From: Bordetella parapertussis
GTDB lineage: Bacteria; Pseudomonadota; Gammaproteobacteria; Burkholderiales; Burkholderiaceae_C
DNA length: 57,503 bases
Direction of reading: 5' to 3'
Assembly: GCA_945878065.1 (NCBI GenBank)
Contig: CAMDXA010000012.1
Span: forward strand, 1-57,503
Shown: in pieces, positions 15,613 to 24,331 of the stretch
Numbering within the stretch: the stretch's first letter is position 1
How the letters are laid out: each line of letters starts with the position of its first letter
Notes under the pieces: model-generated
The model's database searches: none
What the model saw: the letters and a program-made list of their open reading frames with translations, nothing else
What the model was told of the DNA's origin: nothing
Position numbers and translations under genes: made by a program

Positions 15613-17025
15613 TCAGCGCATCAACACCCGGCCCGGATTCATCAGGTTTTGCGGGTCCAAAGCCTGTTTGATGTTGCGCATCAGTTGCAGCGCCACCGGG
15701 TCTTTGTACTGCGGCAGGCTGTCAACTTTCAAGCGTCCAATGCCGTGTTCGGCGCTGACCGATCCGCCAAACGACATGACTGCCTCGTAAACCATGTCGT
15801 TCACCGCGGGTTCATGTGCTTTTAAAAATTCTGCGGCGTCCGCGCCTTCGGGGCATTGGATGTTGTAGTGCAAATTGCCGTCACCCAAATGCCCGAAATT
15901 CACCACGCGTATCCCGGGCAGTGCCTGCGCCAATGCCACATCGGTTTGCTTCACAAACTCGGCAATGGCAGACACCGGCAGTGAAATATCGTGTTTGATG
16001 TTCAAGCCTTCAGCGGCTTGCGCCGATGAAATGCTTTCGCGCACTTGCCAGAGTTCGCGCGACTGCGCCAGGCTTTGCGCGATGACCACGTCGCTGGCGA
16101 CCTGCTTTTCAAGTGCGGCACCCAGCAGTTGCTCGAGCCGCTGTTCAGCATGCGCATCAGACTCGGTGTCGCTGAGTTCAAGCAACACGCAGTAGGGCGC
16201 GTCTTGCCACAGCGGCACTTGCAATGCATGGAAATGTCTGGCGACCAAGCCCAGTGCTGTTTGCGACATCATCTCAAAGCCGGTCAATCCCGCGCCGAGT
16301 TGTTGTTGAGCCATACCCAGCAAATCAATCGCCGCTTGCACGCTGGGAACCGCCGCCCAAGCGGTGCGTTGCGCCGCCGGTTTAGGAAACAGTTTCATGG
16401 TGGCTGCGGTGATGATGCCCAGCGTGCCTTCGCTGCCGATGAACAAATGCCGCAAGTCGTAGCCGGTGTTGTCTTTGCGCAAGCCATTTAAGCCCGCCCA
16501 CACATCGCCTTGCGCGGTCACCACTTCCAGCCCCAGACAGAGGTCGCGCGTATTCCCGTAACGCAGCACTTGCGTGCCGCCCGCGTTGCTCGCCAAGTTA
16601 CCACCCAGCGTGCAACTGCCTTCAGATGCGAGGCTCAGCGCAAACAAAAACCCGGCCTGTTCAGCGGTGTGTTGTACCTGTTGAAGAATGCAACCGGCTT
16701 CAGCGGTGAGGGTGGCGTTTGCCGGGTCGATCTGACGCACTTTGTTCATGCGTTGCAAATTGATCACCACTTCGCGACCAGAGGTGTCTGGCGTGGAGCC
16801 CATGACCAAGCCGGTGTTGCCGCCTTGCGGCACCATCGCCGTGCCAACCGCCGCGCATGCTTTGACCACGGCAGATACTTCGGCGGTTGTCCCAGGGCGC
16901 ACCACGCACAATGCCTTTCCGTGTTCGCGGCCGCGCCAGTCGCGCTCGTACGCAGTCAAGCCATCACCTGTCAGCACGTTGACATCACCGCAGATCAGTC
17001 GCAAGCTGTCAATCAACTTGTTCAT
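15613..17025 (-). CDS. FAD-linked oxidase (D-2-hydroxyglutarate/D-lactate dehydrogenase family)
   Basis: 470 residues of the vanillyl-alcohol-oxidase/PCMH superfamily. FAD-binding motifs are PQGGNTGLVMGS near residue 68 and GGNLASNAGGTQVLRYG with GNTRDLCLGLEVV near 145. The C-terminal FAD-oxidase domain has EHGIGRLK near the end, which carries the active-site His/Glu of 2-hydroxyacid dehydrogenases. It probably oxidises a D-2-hydroxyacid and passes electrons to an acceptor; which acid cannot be told. ATG 17025 overlaps the stop of the DUF2069 gene by four bases, so the two are translationally coupled. Confidence 0.88.
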   Translation of the reverse strand: MNKLIDSLRLICGDVNVLTGDGLTAYERDWRGREHGKALCVVRPGTTAEVSAVVKACAAVGTAMVPQGGNTGLVMGSTPDTSGREVVINLQRMNKVRQIDPANATLTAEAGCILQQVQHTAEQAGFLFALSLASEGSCTLGGNLASNAGGTQVLRYGNTRDLCLGLEVVTAQGDVWAGLNGLRKDNTGYDLRHLFIGSEGTLGIITAATMKLFPKPAAQRTAWAAVPSVQAAIDLLGMAQQQLGAGLTGFEMMSQTALGLVARHFHALQVPLWQDAPYCVLLELSDTESDAHAEQRLEQLLGAALEKQVASDVVIAQSLAQSRELWQVRESISSAQAAEGLNIKHDISLPVSAIAEFVKQTDVALAQALPGIRVVNFGHLGDGNLHYNIQCPEGADAAEFLKAHEPAVNDMVYEAVMSFGGSVSAEHGIGRLKVDSLPQYKDPVALQLMRNIKQALDPQNLMNPGRVLMR

Positions 17026-17498
17026 GGTTTGCTTGTGTCAACAGAACTTGGCGAATCAGTTGCGCTGTGTGATGTATCGATGGGCTGGCTTTGTGCGAGT
17101 TCCACTTGCTTGGCCAAAGCTGCGTGCTGCAAACGCCACCGCACATGCATGGCACTGGCTGCAAACAACACCAAACACAAACCCACCTCAATGGCTGCAT
17201 ACAAATTGCTGGGCCAGCGGTCACCACTCCAACGAATGACACCTTCAGCAAAATACAACCACACCACCAAGGTGACCCAGCGGTAGGTGTACATGCGGTT
17301 TTTTAACAAGCCGGCCAAGGGCAAACACAATGGCAAGGCTTTGAGCACCAACCAGGAACCGCCCGGTCGCAAGGGTGCCAACCACAGCTCCCAAGCCAGA
17401 GATAGAACAATCAGGCCGAGCAGACTGCCCACGGCCATGAAACGGGTGAGTCGGGCGTGTCGGTAAGCGGCGGAAGTGGGCGTCATATTCAATGGCAT
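17022..17498 (-). CDS. DUF2069 integral membrane protein
   Basis: About 158 residues with four hydrophobic helices (FMAVGSLLGLIVLSLAWELW and LKALPLCLPLAGLL among them), a WVTLVVWLYFAEGV segment and a polar C-terminal tail. Length and helix pattern match DUF2069, a small Proteobacterial membrane family of unknown function. Two starts are possible: MPLNMTP at 17498 and MTPTSAA at 17486. The upstream one shares its CATG with the divergent yihY start, so 17486 may be the true start. In related genomes, from memory, a wrbA-type quinone reductase lies next to this gene; none is present here. Confidence 0.75.
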   Translation of the reverse strand: MPLNMTPTSAAYRHARLTRFMAVGSLLGLIVLSLAWELWLAPLRPGGSWLVLKALPLCLPLAGLLKNRMYTYRWVTLVVWLYFAEGVIRWSGDRWPSNLYAAIEVGLCLVLFAASAMHVRWRLQHAALAKQVELAQSQPIDTSHSATDSPSSVDTSKP

Positions 17499-18714
17499 GA
17501 TAGAGACCATGATTGTGTCGTATATCCAAAAACTATTGCGCCAGACGCGCGCTTTTCCCTGGCGCCAGACTTTGCAACGTTTGCGCCAACGGTTTGCCGA
17601 AGACCGTTTGGGACAATCCGCAGGTGCACTGACCTTCACCACAACGATTGCATTGGTACCGTTGATCACTGTGTCACTGGCAGTGGTCACAGCTTTCCCG
17701 TTGTTTGACAAATTTCAAAATGTCTTGCAGCGGTGGTTGATTGAAAGCCTGATACCCGACAGCATTTCTCGCCAAGTGCTGGGTTATCTCACACAATTCA
17801 CCACCAAGGCCAGTCGGCTTGGTGTGGTTAGCTTTGCTGCACTGATGTTTTCTGCCTTGGCCTTGGTGTTCACCATCGACCGCAGTCTTAATGCGATTTG
17901 GCGTGTTAACAAGGTGCGTCCTTGGGGCCAACGGTTGCTGCTTTACTGGGCGGCATTGACCTTGGGCCCGGTGTTGGTGGCCGCTGGTTTGGTCACCATG
18001 GCGTCAGTGATTTTGTGGTCGGGCGGCTCGTTGCGCAGCCAAAGCCCAACCATGAAACTGGCATTAGACGCGCTCGAATTTCTGCTGTTGTGGGGCGGCA
18101 TTTCTGCGCTGTACCGGTTTGTACCGAACACGCACGTGCCTTGGCGGCAAGTCTTAGGTGGCAGTTTGGGAACCACCTTGGTGCTGGAGATTGCGCGCAG
18201 TTTACTCACCTGGTATTTGGCCCGTATATCCACGTTTTCGTTGGTCTACGGCGCGTTTGCCACTGTGCCAATTTTGTTGGTGTGGATTTACATGACATGG
18301 GTGATCGTCTTGCTCGGGGCGGTGCTGGTGGCGAGTTGGCCGGGCTTACGCATGGGGCATGTGCGAGAGAGACAAGCCCCGGGAGCTTTTTTTCAGTTGG
18401 CGCTGGATACCTTGCGTGAACTCAAGCGCAAGCAAGCCGAAGGCGTGCACGGCGATGATTTGCAATCGTTGGCAGAACGCTTAGGGGCTGACCCCTTGCA
18501 AATGCAATTGGTGTTAGAGCAGTTGCAACAACTCGATTGGGTGGGATTGCTCGACGAAAACCAGCCGTCGTCCCCGCCGCGCTATGTGATTTTGGTGGAC
18601 TGGCGCAGCACACGCGTGGCGCCCTTGATCAAACGAATGCTACTGGCGGACGAACCCGGCAGTGCTGCCGTGCACAAGCAATGGAACAACTGGCTTTTGG
18701 CCGACGTGCTTTAA
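17497..18714 (+). CDS. yihY: YihY/BrkB family inner-membrane protein
   Basis: About 405 residues. The N-terminal part has the family's LGQSAGALTFTTTIALVPLI opening helix, and about six membrane helices follow, including SFAALMFSALALVFTIDRSLN with IWRVNKVRPW and the last one, LVWIYMTWVIVLLGAVLVAS. A soluble C-terminal tail of about 120 residues (ALDTLRELKRKQAEGVHGDD and onward) looks like a winged-helix domain. The family was once called ribonuclease BN, which was a misassignment; its role is not established. ATG 17497 or 17509 is the start; AGAG lies 5 bases before 17509. Confidence 0.88.
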   Translation: MIETMIVSYIQKLLRQTRAFPWRQTLQRLRQRFAEDRLGQSAGALTFTTTIALVPLITVSLAVVTAFPLFDKFQNVLQRWLIESLIPDSISRQVLGYLTQFTTKASRLGVVSFAALMFSALALVFTIDRSLNAIWRVNKVRPWGQRLLLYWAALTLGPVLVAAGLVTMASVILWSGGSLRSQSPTMKLALDALEFLLLWGGISALYRFVPNTHVPWRQVLGGSLGTTLVLEIARSLLTWYLARISTFSLVYGAFATVPILLVWIYMTWVIVLLGAVLVASWPGLRMGHVRERQAPGAFFQLALDTLRELKRKQAEGVHGDDLQSLAERLGADPLQMQLVLEQLQQLDWVGLLDENQPSSPPRYVILVDWRSTRVAPLIKRMLLADEPGSAAVHKQWNNWLLADVL

Positions 18715-18750
18715 GGCATGCTGCAGGGATGAGTTTTGTCAAAAGCTTTG

Positions 18751-19563
18751 TCAGGCAATGCGCAAAAATGCTTTCAACGCATCCAAGGTTTCATCCGGCG
18801 ACTCGCTCATCTGATGGTGTCCATGTGGAATCATCACCACCTTCAAATCAATGCCGTTCTCCTTGGCGTGTTTGATCAAAGGCTGTGCGCCTTTGGGCGT
18901 GGTCATTTGATCGGCGTCGCCCAACACCATCAACACCGGACACTTCACCGCCGCCATGGCCTCTAGGCCTTGGCCGTAGCTGTTGCATGCGTTGAAGCCG
19001 GTGTAAAACAGATTCACGCTGGTGTTGCTGGCCAGCACGCGACGACCCAAGGCAAGGCTTGCACCAAACACCCAACTGCCCGCCCCGGATGGCGGCGCAA
19101 GTGTTGCGCGTGAAAACACATTCGTCATCTGCAAGGCCTTGGCTGGTGTGTCGCGAGACGTGTCCAGCAAAGCTTGCGAGACTTGCATGGGATAAGCGGT
19201 TCCGACCAAGGCCAAATGCGAAACACGTTCGCCGAGGTCAGCGGCGGCTTGCAAGCAAATCAGCGAGCCGAAACTGTGACCTGCCAATGCCGCGTGTTTG
19301 ATGTCCAAGACATCCAACAAGCCTTTGACAAAGGCCGCGCCTTCTTGCACCGTGGCCGGTGGTGCACCTGCGCTTTTGCAATGACCGGGCAGGTCAATCG
19401 CCAATACGTTCCAGCCGTGGTGCGCCAGATAGCGGCTTTGCAGCAACCACACACTGTGGTCGCACAACACGCCGTGCACCAGCACGACCGTGGGTTGCGC
19501 GGGGTTGAAATCCTTGCCGCCGGTGTAGGCGTAACTGCGGTGGCCGTTCACATCGATATACAT
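18751..19563 (-). CDS. Alpha/beta-fold hydrolase
   Basis: 270 residues. VVLVHGVLCDHSVW gives the oxyanion-hole HG, LAGHSFGSLICLQAAA is the nucleophile elbow with Ser in GHSFG, VLMVLGDADQMTTP holds the acid, and IPHGHHQM supplies the catalytic His. The full triad is therefore present, so an active esterase or related hydrolase is expected; the substrate is unknown. AAAGGAA precedes the ATG by 6 bases. It lies 11 bases downstream of the O-acetylhomoserine sulfhydrylase gene and is probably cotranscribed with it. Confidence 0.9.
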   Translation of the reverse strand: MYIDVNGHRSYAYTGGKDFNPAQPTVVLVHGVLCDHSVWLLQSRYLAHHGWNVLAIDLPGHCKSAGAPPATVQEGAAFVKGLLDVLDIKHAALAGHSFGSLICLQAAADLGERVSHLALVGTAYPMQVSQALLDTSRDTPAKALQMTNVFSRATLAPPSGAGSWVFGASLALGRRVLASNTSVNLFYTGFNACNSYGQGLEAMAAVKCPVLMVLGDADQMTTPKGAQPLIKHAKENGIDLKVVMIPHGHHQMSESPDETLDALKAFLRIA

Positions 19564-19574
19564 GGTGCGTTCCT

Positions 19575-20882
19575 TTAAGCGGCTTTTTCAGCGGCACGCA
19601 AGGCACGCTTTAAATCATCGATCAAATCGGCGGGGTCTTCCAAGCCGACAGACAAACGGATAGTGCCCGCGCCAATGCCTGCAGACGCGAGTGCTTCGTC
19701 GCTCATGCGGAAATGCGTGGTACTGGCCGGGTGAATCACCAGCGATTTGCTGTCACCCACATTCGCCAAATGGCTGAACAGCTTCAACGCTTCGATGAAC
19801 GCACGTCCTTGCTCGCGCGTGCCTTTGATGTCAAAACTGAACACCGATCCTGCACCACGTGCACCGCCGCGCAACAATTTTTGCGCCAATGCATGGCTGG
19901 GGTGACTTTCCATCAAAGGGTGACCGACGCGTGAGACCAGCGGATGCGCCGCCAAAAACTCGACGATTTTTTCGGTGTTCGCCAGATGCCGTTCCATGCG
20001 CAAAGGCAGTGTTTCCATGCCTTGCAAAATCAACCAGGCCGAGTGCGGGCTGAGGCACGCGCCGAAATCTCGCAAGCCTTCGCGACGCGCACGCAGCAAA
20101 AATGCACCGACCGTGCTTTCCTCGGAAAACACCATGTTGTGAAAGCCTTCGTAGCGCTCAGTCAACTCGGGGAATTTGCCGCTCTTCTCCCAATCGAAAG
20201 AACCGCCGTCGACCACCACACCGCCAATGACCGTGCCGTGGCCGCTTAAAAATTTGGTGGCCGAGTGGTACAGCAGGTCCGCGCCCAGCGACAGCGGTTG
20301 CAGCAAATAAGGCGTGGACAGCGTCGCGTCCACCAGCAAAGGCACACCGTGTTCATGCGCAATCTGCGAGACCACGGGAATGTCCAGCACATCCAAGCCC
20401 GGGTTGCCCACGGTCTCGCCGAACAACAGCTTGGTGTTCGGGCGGATGGCGGCACGCCATGCGTCTATGTCATTGGGATGCACGAAAGTGGTTTCAATAC
20501 CGAAGCGGCGCATGGTGTAGTGCAGCAGATTGTGCGAACCGCCATACAGGGCTGAACTGGCAACGATGTGCGAGCCCGCACCCATCAGCGTGGCCACGCT
20601 CAAATGCAACGCGGCCTGGCCGCTGGCGGTGGCAATCGCGCCTATGCCGCCCTCGAGTGCGGCAATGCGTTGCTCGAACACCGCAGTGGTCGGGTTGCTG
20701 ATGCGGCTGTAGACATGACCGGCTCGCTCGAGGTTAAACAACGAGGCCGCTTGGTCCGAGGACTCGAACACAAACGACGTGGTCAAGTGAATCGGTACGG
20801 CGCGTGCGCCAGTGGCAGGGTCGGGCTGGCTGCCGGCATGCAGCGCCAGCGTGTCGAAATGGGGATCGGCGTATCCGGGCAT
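19575..20882 (-). CDS. metY: O-acetylhomoserine sulfhydrylase (aminocarboxypropyltransferase)
   Basis: 435 residues of the Cys/Met metabolism PLP family. The family signature reads LYHSATKFLSGHGTVIGG, with the Schiff-base Lys in SATK; RISNPTTAVFEQRIAALEGG and ATASGQAALHL near residues 60-95 bind PLP phosphate and substrate; SLVIHPASTTH appears near the end. The length (about 430 rather than 390) and DFGACLSPHSAWLILQGMET favour the O-acetylhomoserine enzyme over the shorter metZ/metB type found elsewhere in this window (54623). It makes homocysteine from O-acetylhomoserine and sulfide. Confidence 0.92.
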   Translation of the reverse strand: MPGYADPHFDTLALHAGSQPDPATGARAVPIHLTTSFVFESSDQAASLFNLERAGHVYSRISNPTTAVFEQRIAALEGGIGAIATASGQAALHLSVATLMGAGSHIVASSALYGGSHNLLHYTMRRFGIETTFVHPNDIDAWRAAIRPNTKLLFGETVGNPGLDVLDIPVVSQIAHEHGVPLLVDATLSTPYLLQPLSLGADLLYHSATKFLSGHGTVIGGVVVDGGSFDWEKSGKFPELTERYEGFHNMVFSEESTVGAFLLRARREGLRDFGACLSPHSAWLILQGMETLPLRMERHLANTEKIVEFLAAHPLVSRVGHPLMESHPSHALAQKLLRGGARGAGSVFSFDIKGTREQGRAFIEALKLFSHLANVGDSKSLVIHPASTTHFRMSDEALASAGIGAGTIRLSVGLEDPADLIDDLKRALRAAEKAA

Positions 20883-21018
20883 GGAAACCTCAGGCTAGGG
20901 TGGAGGTGATGATTGTGGGGGAATATGAATCTTGCTTTGAAATTAAACAATTTAAATTTAAAAGATAAATATTAATCCTTAAATAAATTCAAGCGACCTG
21001 TTTTTTTCAGTGGCAGTT

Positions 21019-21213
21019 TCAGTAGACCGCATCATGGTTGCCCACATTCAAAGGAATAATTTTTTCATCTTGAATCAGCAACTCCAATGTGATGCGGTAG
21101 GACAGGTTGATGGAAACCGAGTGCACACCTTGCATTCGACCTGACAAACCATGCAGCCGAAGTGAGGGGTGGTCGATGGCGGCGATGCCTCGTGCTATCA
21201 GAGCTTCTCGCAA
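21019..21213 (-). pseudogene. Truncated RelE/YafQ-like toxin
   Basis: From TTG 21213 the frame gives 64 residues. HPSLRLHGLSGRMQGVHSVS followed by LSYRITLELL and IIPLNVGNHDAVY matches the C-terminal two thirds of RelE/YafQ-type mRNA interferases, where a 'H.L.G...G..S......RI' core and a final 'G.HD.VY' are typical. The first ~25 residues of the family are missing, and an in-frame stop two codons upstream rules out a longer product. No antitoxin gene is next to it. The rest of 20883-21266 is AT-rich sequence with no other gene that I can support. Confidence 0.7.
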
Positions 21214-21266
21214 TGATCAACATCCACCTCGCCCCCTGAACCTGCCCCTCATGGATAATCCCCCAG

Positions 21267-22367
21267 ATGAGCGGAAACACCTTAGGTACCTTATTCACAG
21301 TCACCAATTTTGGTGAATCCCACGGCCCGGCCATTGGCTGCGTCATCGACGGCTGTCCGCCCGGTATGGCTTTGAGCGAGGCCGACATACAGCATGATCT
21401 GGATCGCCGCCGCCCAGGTACTAGCCGCCACGTCACCCAGCGCCAGGAACCCGATCAGGTGCAAATCCTGAGCGGCGTTTACCAAGGCGTGACCACCGGC
21501 GCACCCATCGCCCTGTTGATTCAAAACACCGACCAGCGCAGCCAAGACTACGGCGACATTTTGCAAACCTTCCGCCCCGGCCACGCCGATTACACCTATT
21601 TGCAAAAGTACGGCGTGCGTGACCCGCGCGGCGGCGGACGTTCTTCCGCGCGCTTGACCGCGCCCACGGTGGCCGCCGGTGCGGTTGCTAAAAAATGGTT
21701 GCTGGAGAAATACGGCACCAGGTTCAAAGGCTGCATGACGCAACTCGGTGAACACCCCATAGGTTTTGAAGACTGGTCGCATGTGCCGCACAACCCGTTT
21801 TATGCGCCGGTGGCTGATGTGTCGCATCTGGAAAGCTACATGGACAGTTTGCGCAAAGCAGGTGACTCCTGCGGCGCGCGTATCCGCGTGGTGGCGCAAC
21901 ACATGCCGGTCGGTTTGGGTCAGCCCATTTATGACCGATTGGACGCCGATATTGCATTTGCCATGATGGGCTTGAACGCGGTCAAGGGTGTGGAGATCGG
22001 TGCGGGCTTTGCCAGCGTCGCGCAGCGCGGTTCCACCCATGGCGACAGTCTCACGCCTGAAGGCTTTGTCGGTAATAACGCAGGCGGCGTATTGGGCGGC
22101 ATCAGTACCGGCCAGGATTTGGAGGTCAGCATTGCCATCAAGCCGACCAGTTCCATCATGACACCGCGCGACACCATCAACAGCGACGGAACAGCCACAC
22201 AAGTGCAAACCAAGGGCCGACACGACCCGTGCGTCGGCATACGCGCCACGCCGATTGCCGAGGCCTTGCTGGCGCTGGTGGTCATGGACCACGCCTTGCG
22301 TCACCGTGCCCAATGCGGCGATGTGGTCATGCCGCTGTCGCCGATCCCCGCCAAACGCAGCGATTGA
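21267..22367 (+). CDS. aroC: Chorismate synthase
   Basis: 366 residues. It converts 5-enolpyruvylshikimate-3-phosphate to chorismate using reduced FMN, the last shared step of aromatic amino-acid synthesis. The three family signatures are visible: [16 protein letters not shown] near the N-terminus, [25 protein letters not shown] loop around residue 115, and [11 protein letters not shown] with the following [15 protein letters not shown] further on. The C-terminus has [10 protein letters not shown]. It starts with ATG 21267 and is followed after four bases by the MFS gene. Confidence 0.98.
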   Translation: MSGNTLGTLFTVTNFGESHGPAIGCVIDGCPPGMALSEADIQHDLDRRRPGTSRHVTQRQEPDQVQILSGVYQGVTTGAPIALLIQNTDQRSQDYGDILQTFRPGHADYTYLQKYGVRDPRGGGRSSARLTAPTVAAGAVAKKWLLEKYGTRFKGCMTQLGEHPIGFEDWSHVPHNPFYAPVADVSHLESYMDSLRKAGDSCGARIRVVAQHMPVGLGQPIYDRLDADIAFAMMGLNAVKGVEIGAGFASVAQRGSTHGDSLTPEGFVGNNAGGVLGGISTGQDLEVSIAIKPTSSIMTPRDTINSDGTATQVQTKGRHDPCVGIRATPIAEALLALVVMDHALRHRAQCGDVVMPLSPIPAKRSD

Positions 22368-22371
22368 CCGC

Positions 22372-23580
22372 ATGAACACTGTCTCAGCGCCGCGTGCCAC
22401 GCGGCGTCAATTGGTGCCTTTTGCTGTCTTATCAGCGAGTTATTTCGCTCACATCGGTTTTTTCAATCCTTACTTGCCGTTGTGGCTCAAGCACCTTGGC
22501 TTGAGCTTGTGGATGATCGGCTTGCTCACCTCGATGCAAGCCTTTACCCGCGTCTTTGCCCCTTACATCTGGGGTTGGTTGAGCGACCGCAACGGTGCCC
22601 GCGTGCCACTGATGCGTTGGTGTGCTGGCATGGCTTTGTTGTTTTCCTTGGGCTTGTTGTTGCATCCATCGCCGTGGTGGTTGGCTGCGGTGTTGTTTGG
22701 TATGTTCATACACACCAGTGCCATGATGCCCATGAGCGAAGCAGCCATGGCGCATTTGGTCAGCCACATGGGAAGCTTGGATGTGCGCCGTTACGGTCGC
22801 ATCCGTTTGTGGGGGTCAGTGGGTTTTTTGGTGACGGTGTTTGTCTCGGGTGCCTGGTTTGAATCCGAAGGGATGTCGGGTTTTCCGGTCTGGGCGGTAT
22901 TGACTTTGGTGGCGATCAACATCAGTTGTTGGTGCTTGCCTGACCAGCGCGAAGCTGTCAGCCATGTGCAGGGCCAGGCGGGTTTTTGGCAAGTGTTGAA
23001 CCAGTCGCACAGTCGCTGGTTTTTTGCAACCTTGTTTTTCCATGTGTTGTCGCATGTGTCGATCTACACCTTCTTTTCTTTGTATCTTGATGAATTGGGT
23101 TACGGCAAAGACATGATCGGTGTGCTGTGGGCCGTGTCCGTGGTGGTTGAAATCATTGGCTTCTTCACCCAAAGCAGATGGCTGCATTGGCTGAGTTTGC
23201 CGATGTGGTTGTGTGTATGTACCGGTGTGATGGTGTTGCGCATGGGCATGACTGCTTTTTATGCGCCGGTCTTGCCTGTGCTGCTATTGGCCCAATGCCT
23301 GCATGTATTTACCTTTGCGGTTCAACATACGGTCAGTATTGCTTGGCTGTCGCAGCATTTCCCGGGCAGGTTGCGCGGTCGGGGACAAGCCTTGTATGCC
23401 GTCATCGGCTATGGATTCACAGGGGTGGTGGGTGCCTTGGGTGGCGCTGCATTGAGCACCCACTTTGGCTTGCAACAGGTGTTTGTGTTTGCCATGCCAG
23501 CGGCGGTGCTTGCGTTGTTGTGTGCGATGAAATTGCAAGCGCTATCCAAGTTAACTGCTGTCACCGGCAAGACTGAATAA
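22372..23580 (+). CDS. MFS transporter (phenylpropionate-permease/LacY-like family)
   Basis: 402 residues with about twelve hydrophobic helices. The N-terminal YFAHIGFFNPYLPLWLKHLG and the loop GWLSDRNGARVPLMRW (the MFS loop 2-3 motif) are typical of the 3-phenylpropionate transporter/LacY branch. The first helix keeps a proline-rich FNPYLPL pattern as in that group. The substrate cannot be told from sequence. ATG 22372 is chosen because the longer open frame overlaps aroC. The response regulator and sensor kinase that follow on the same strand may control this or another uptake system. Confidence 0.88.
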   Translation: MNTVSAPRATRRQLVPFAVLSASYFAHIGFFNPYLPLWLKHLGLSLWMIGLLTSMQAFTRVFAPYIWGWLSDRNGARVPLMRWCAGMALLFSLGLLLHPSPWWLAAVLFGMFIHTSAMMPMSEAAMAHLVSHMGSLDVRRYGRIRLWGSVGFLVTVFVSGAWFESEGMSGFPVWAVLTLVAINISCWCLPDQREAVSHVQGQAGFWQVLNQSHSRWFFATLFFHVLSHVSIYTFFSLYLDELGYGKDMIGVLWAVSVVVEIIGFFTQSRWLHWLSLPMWLCVCTGVMVLRMGMTAFYAPVLPVLLLAQCLHVFTFAVQHTVSIAWLSQHFPGRLRGRGQALYAVIGYGFTGVVGALGGAALSTHFGLQQVFVFAMPAAVLALLCAMKLQALSKLTAVTGKTE

Positions 23581-23653
23581 CTTTCATTTTCAATACGGCT
23601 GACTTGTCGAGGGCTTAAATTTTTGTCACGCTTGATGCTTTGGCGGATGAAAC

Positions 23654-24331
23654 ATGCGTGGCCCTTTGATACTGATTGTTGAAGACCATCCCATGATGGT
23701 AGATGCGTTGTGTGCGCACCTGCGTGAGTTGATACCCACGGCGGTTTTTTTCCATGCTGGCAGTCTCGCGCACGGCTTACAACAATTGGCGTTGCACCAG
23801 CATATCGATTTGTTGTTGCTGGATTTGAATTTGCCTGATGCCCAAGGGGTGCAGACACTGCAAGCCTTTTGTCATGCGCGTCCACACGGTGCCATCTTGG
23901 TGTTTTCCGTGGTCGACAGCAAAGACATAGCTGATATGTGCTTGGGCAGTGGGGTTGAACTGCTCAGTAAAGCAGAACCCGTGAGTCGATGGGTGGACAG
24001 GGTGCTTCACACTCTTCAGCAATCGGTGGCATCCCCACAGTCTGAATGGCCAGTCTCCAGATTGGTGGCAAATGAACCTGAGGTGGATCGCATGCATGGC
24101 TTGTCTGAAAGGCAATTACATGTCTTGTCGCAATTGGCGAAGGGCAAACGCAGCCGTGAAGTCGCCATGCAATTAGGCATCGAAGAGAGCACGGTACGAA
24201 CACACCAAAACAGTATTTACCAGCGCTTGGGCGTAAAAAACAAAACACAGGCATCGTCCGTGTACTGGCAATGGGTCCACCGCTTGGGGCGACCGCAGAA
24301 AAGCGCGGCAGCAGACGATGAAATTCTTTAA
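23654..24331 (+). CDS. LuxR/NarL-family response regulator
   Basis: 225 residues: receiver domain with LIVEDHPMMVDAL (acidic pocket) and the phospho-acceptor Asp in LLLLDLNLPDAQG, the conserved Ser in VFSVVDS and Lys in LLSKAEP; then a LuxR-type helix-turn-helix around residues 150-215, with LSERQLHVLSQLAKGKRSRE and STVRTHQNSIYQRLGVKNKT. It is a DNA-binding output protein for the sensor kinase whose gene overlaps its 3' end by 14 bases. Its targets are unknown; the neighbouring MFS transporter is a candidate. Confidence 0.93.
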   Translation: MRGPLILIVEDHPMMVDALCAHLRELIPTAVFFHAGSLAHGLQQLALHQHIDLLLLDLNLPDAQGVQTLQAFCHARPHGAILVFSVVDSKDIADMCLGSGVELLSKAEPVSRWVDRVLHTLQQSVASPQSEWPVSRLVANEPEVDRMHGLSERQLHVLSQLAKGKRSREVAMQLGIEESTVRTHQNSIYQRLGVKNKTQASSVYWQWVHRLGRPQKSAAADDEIL

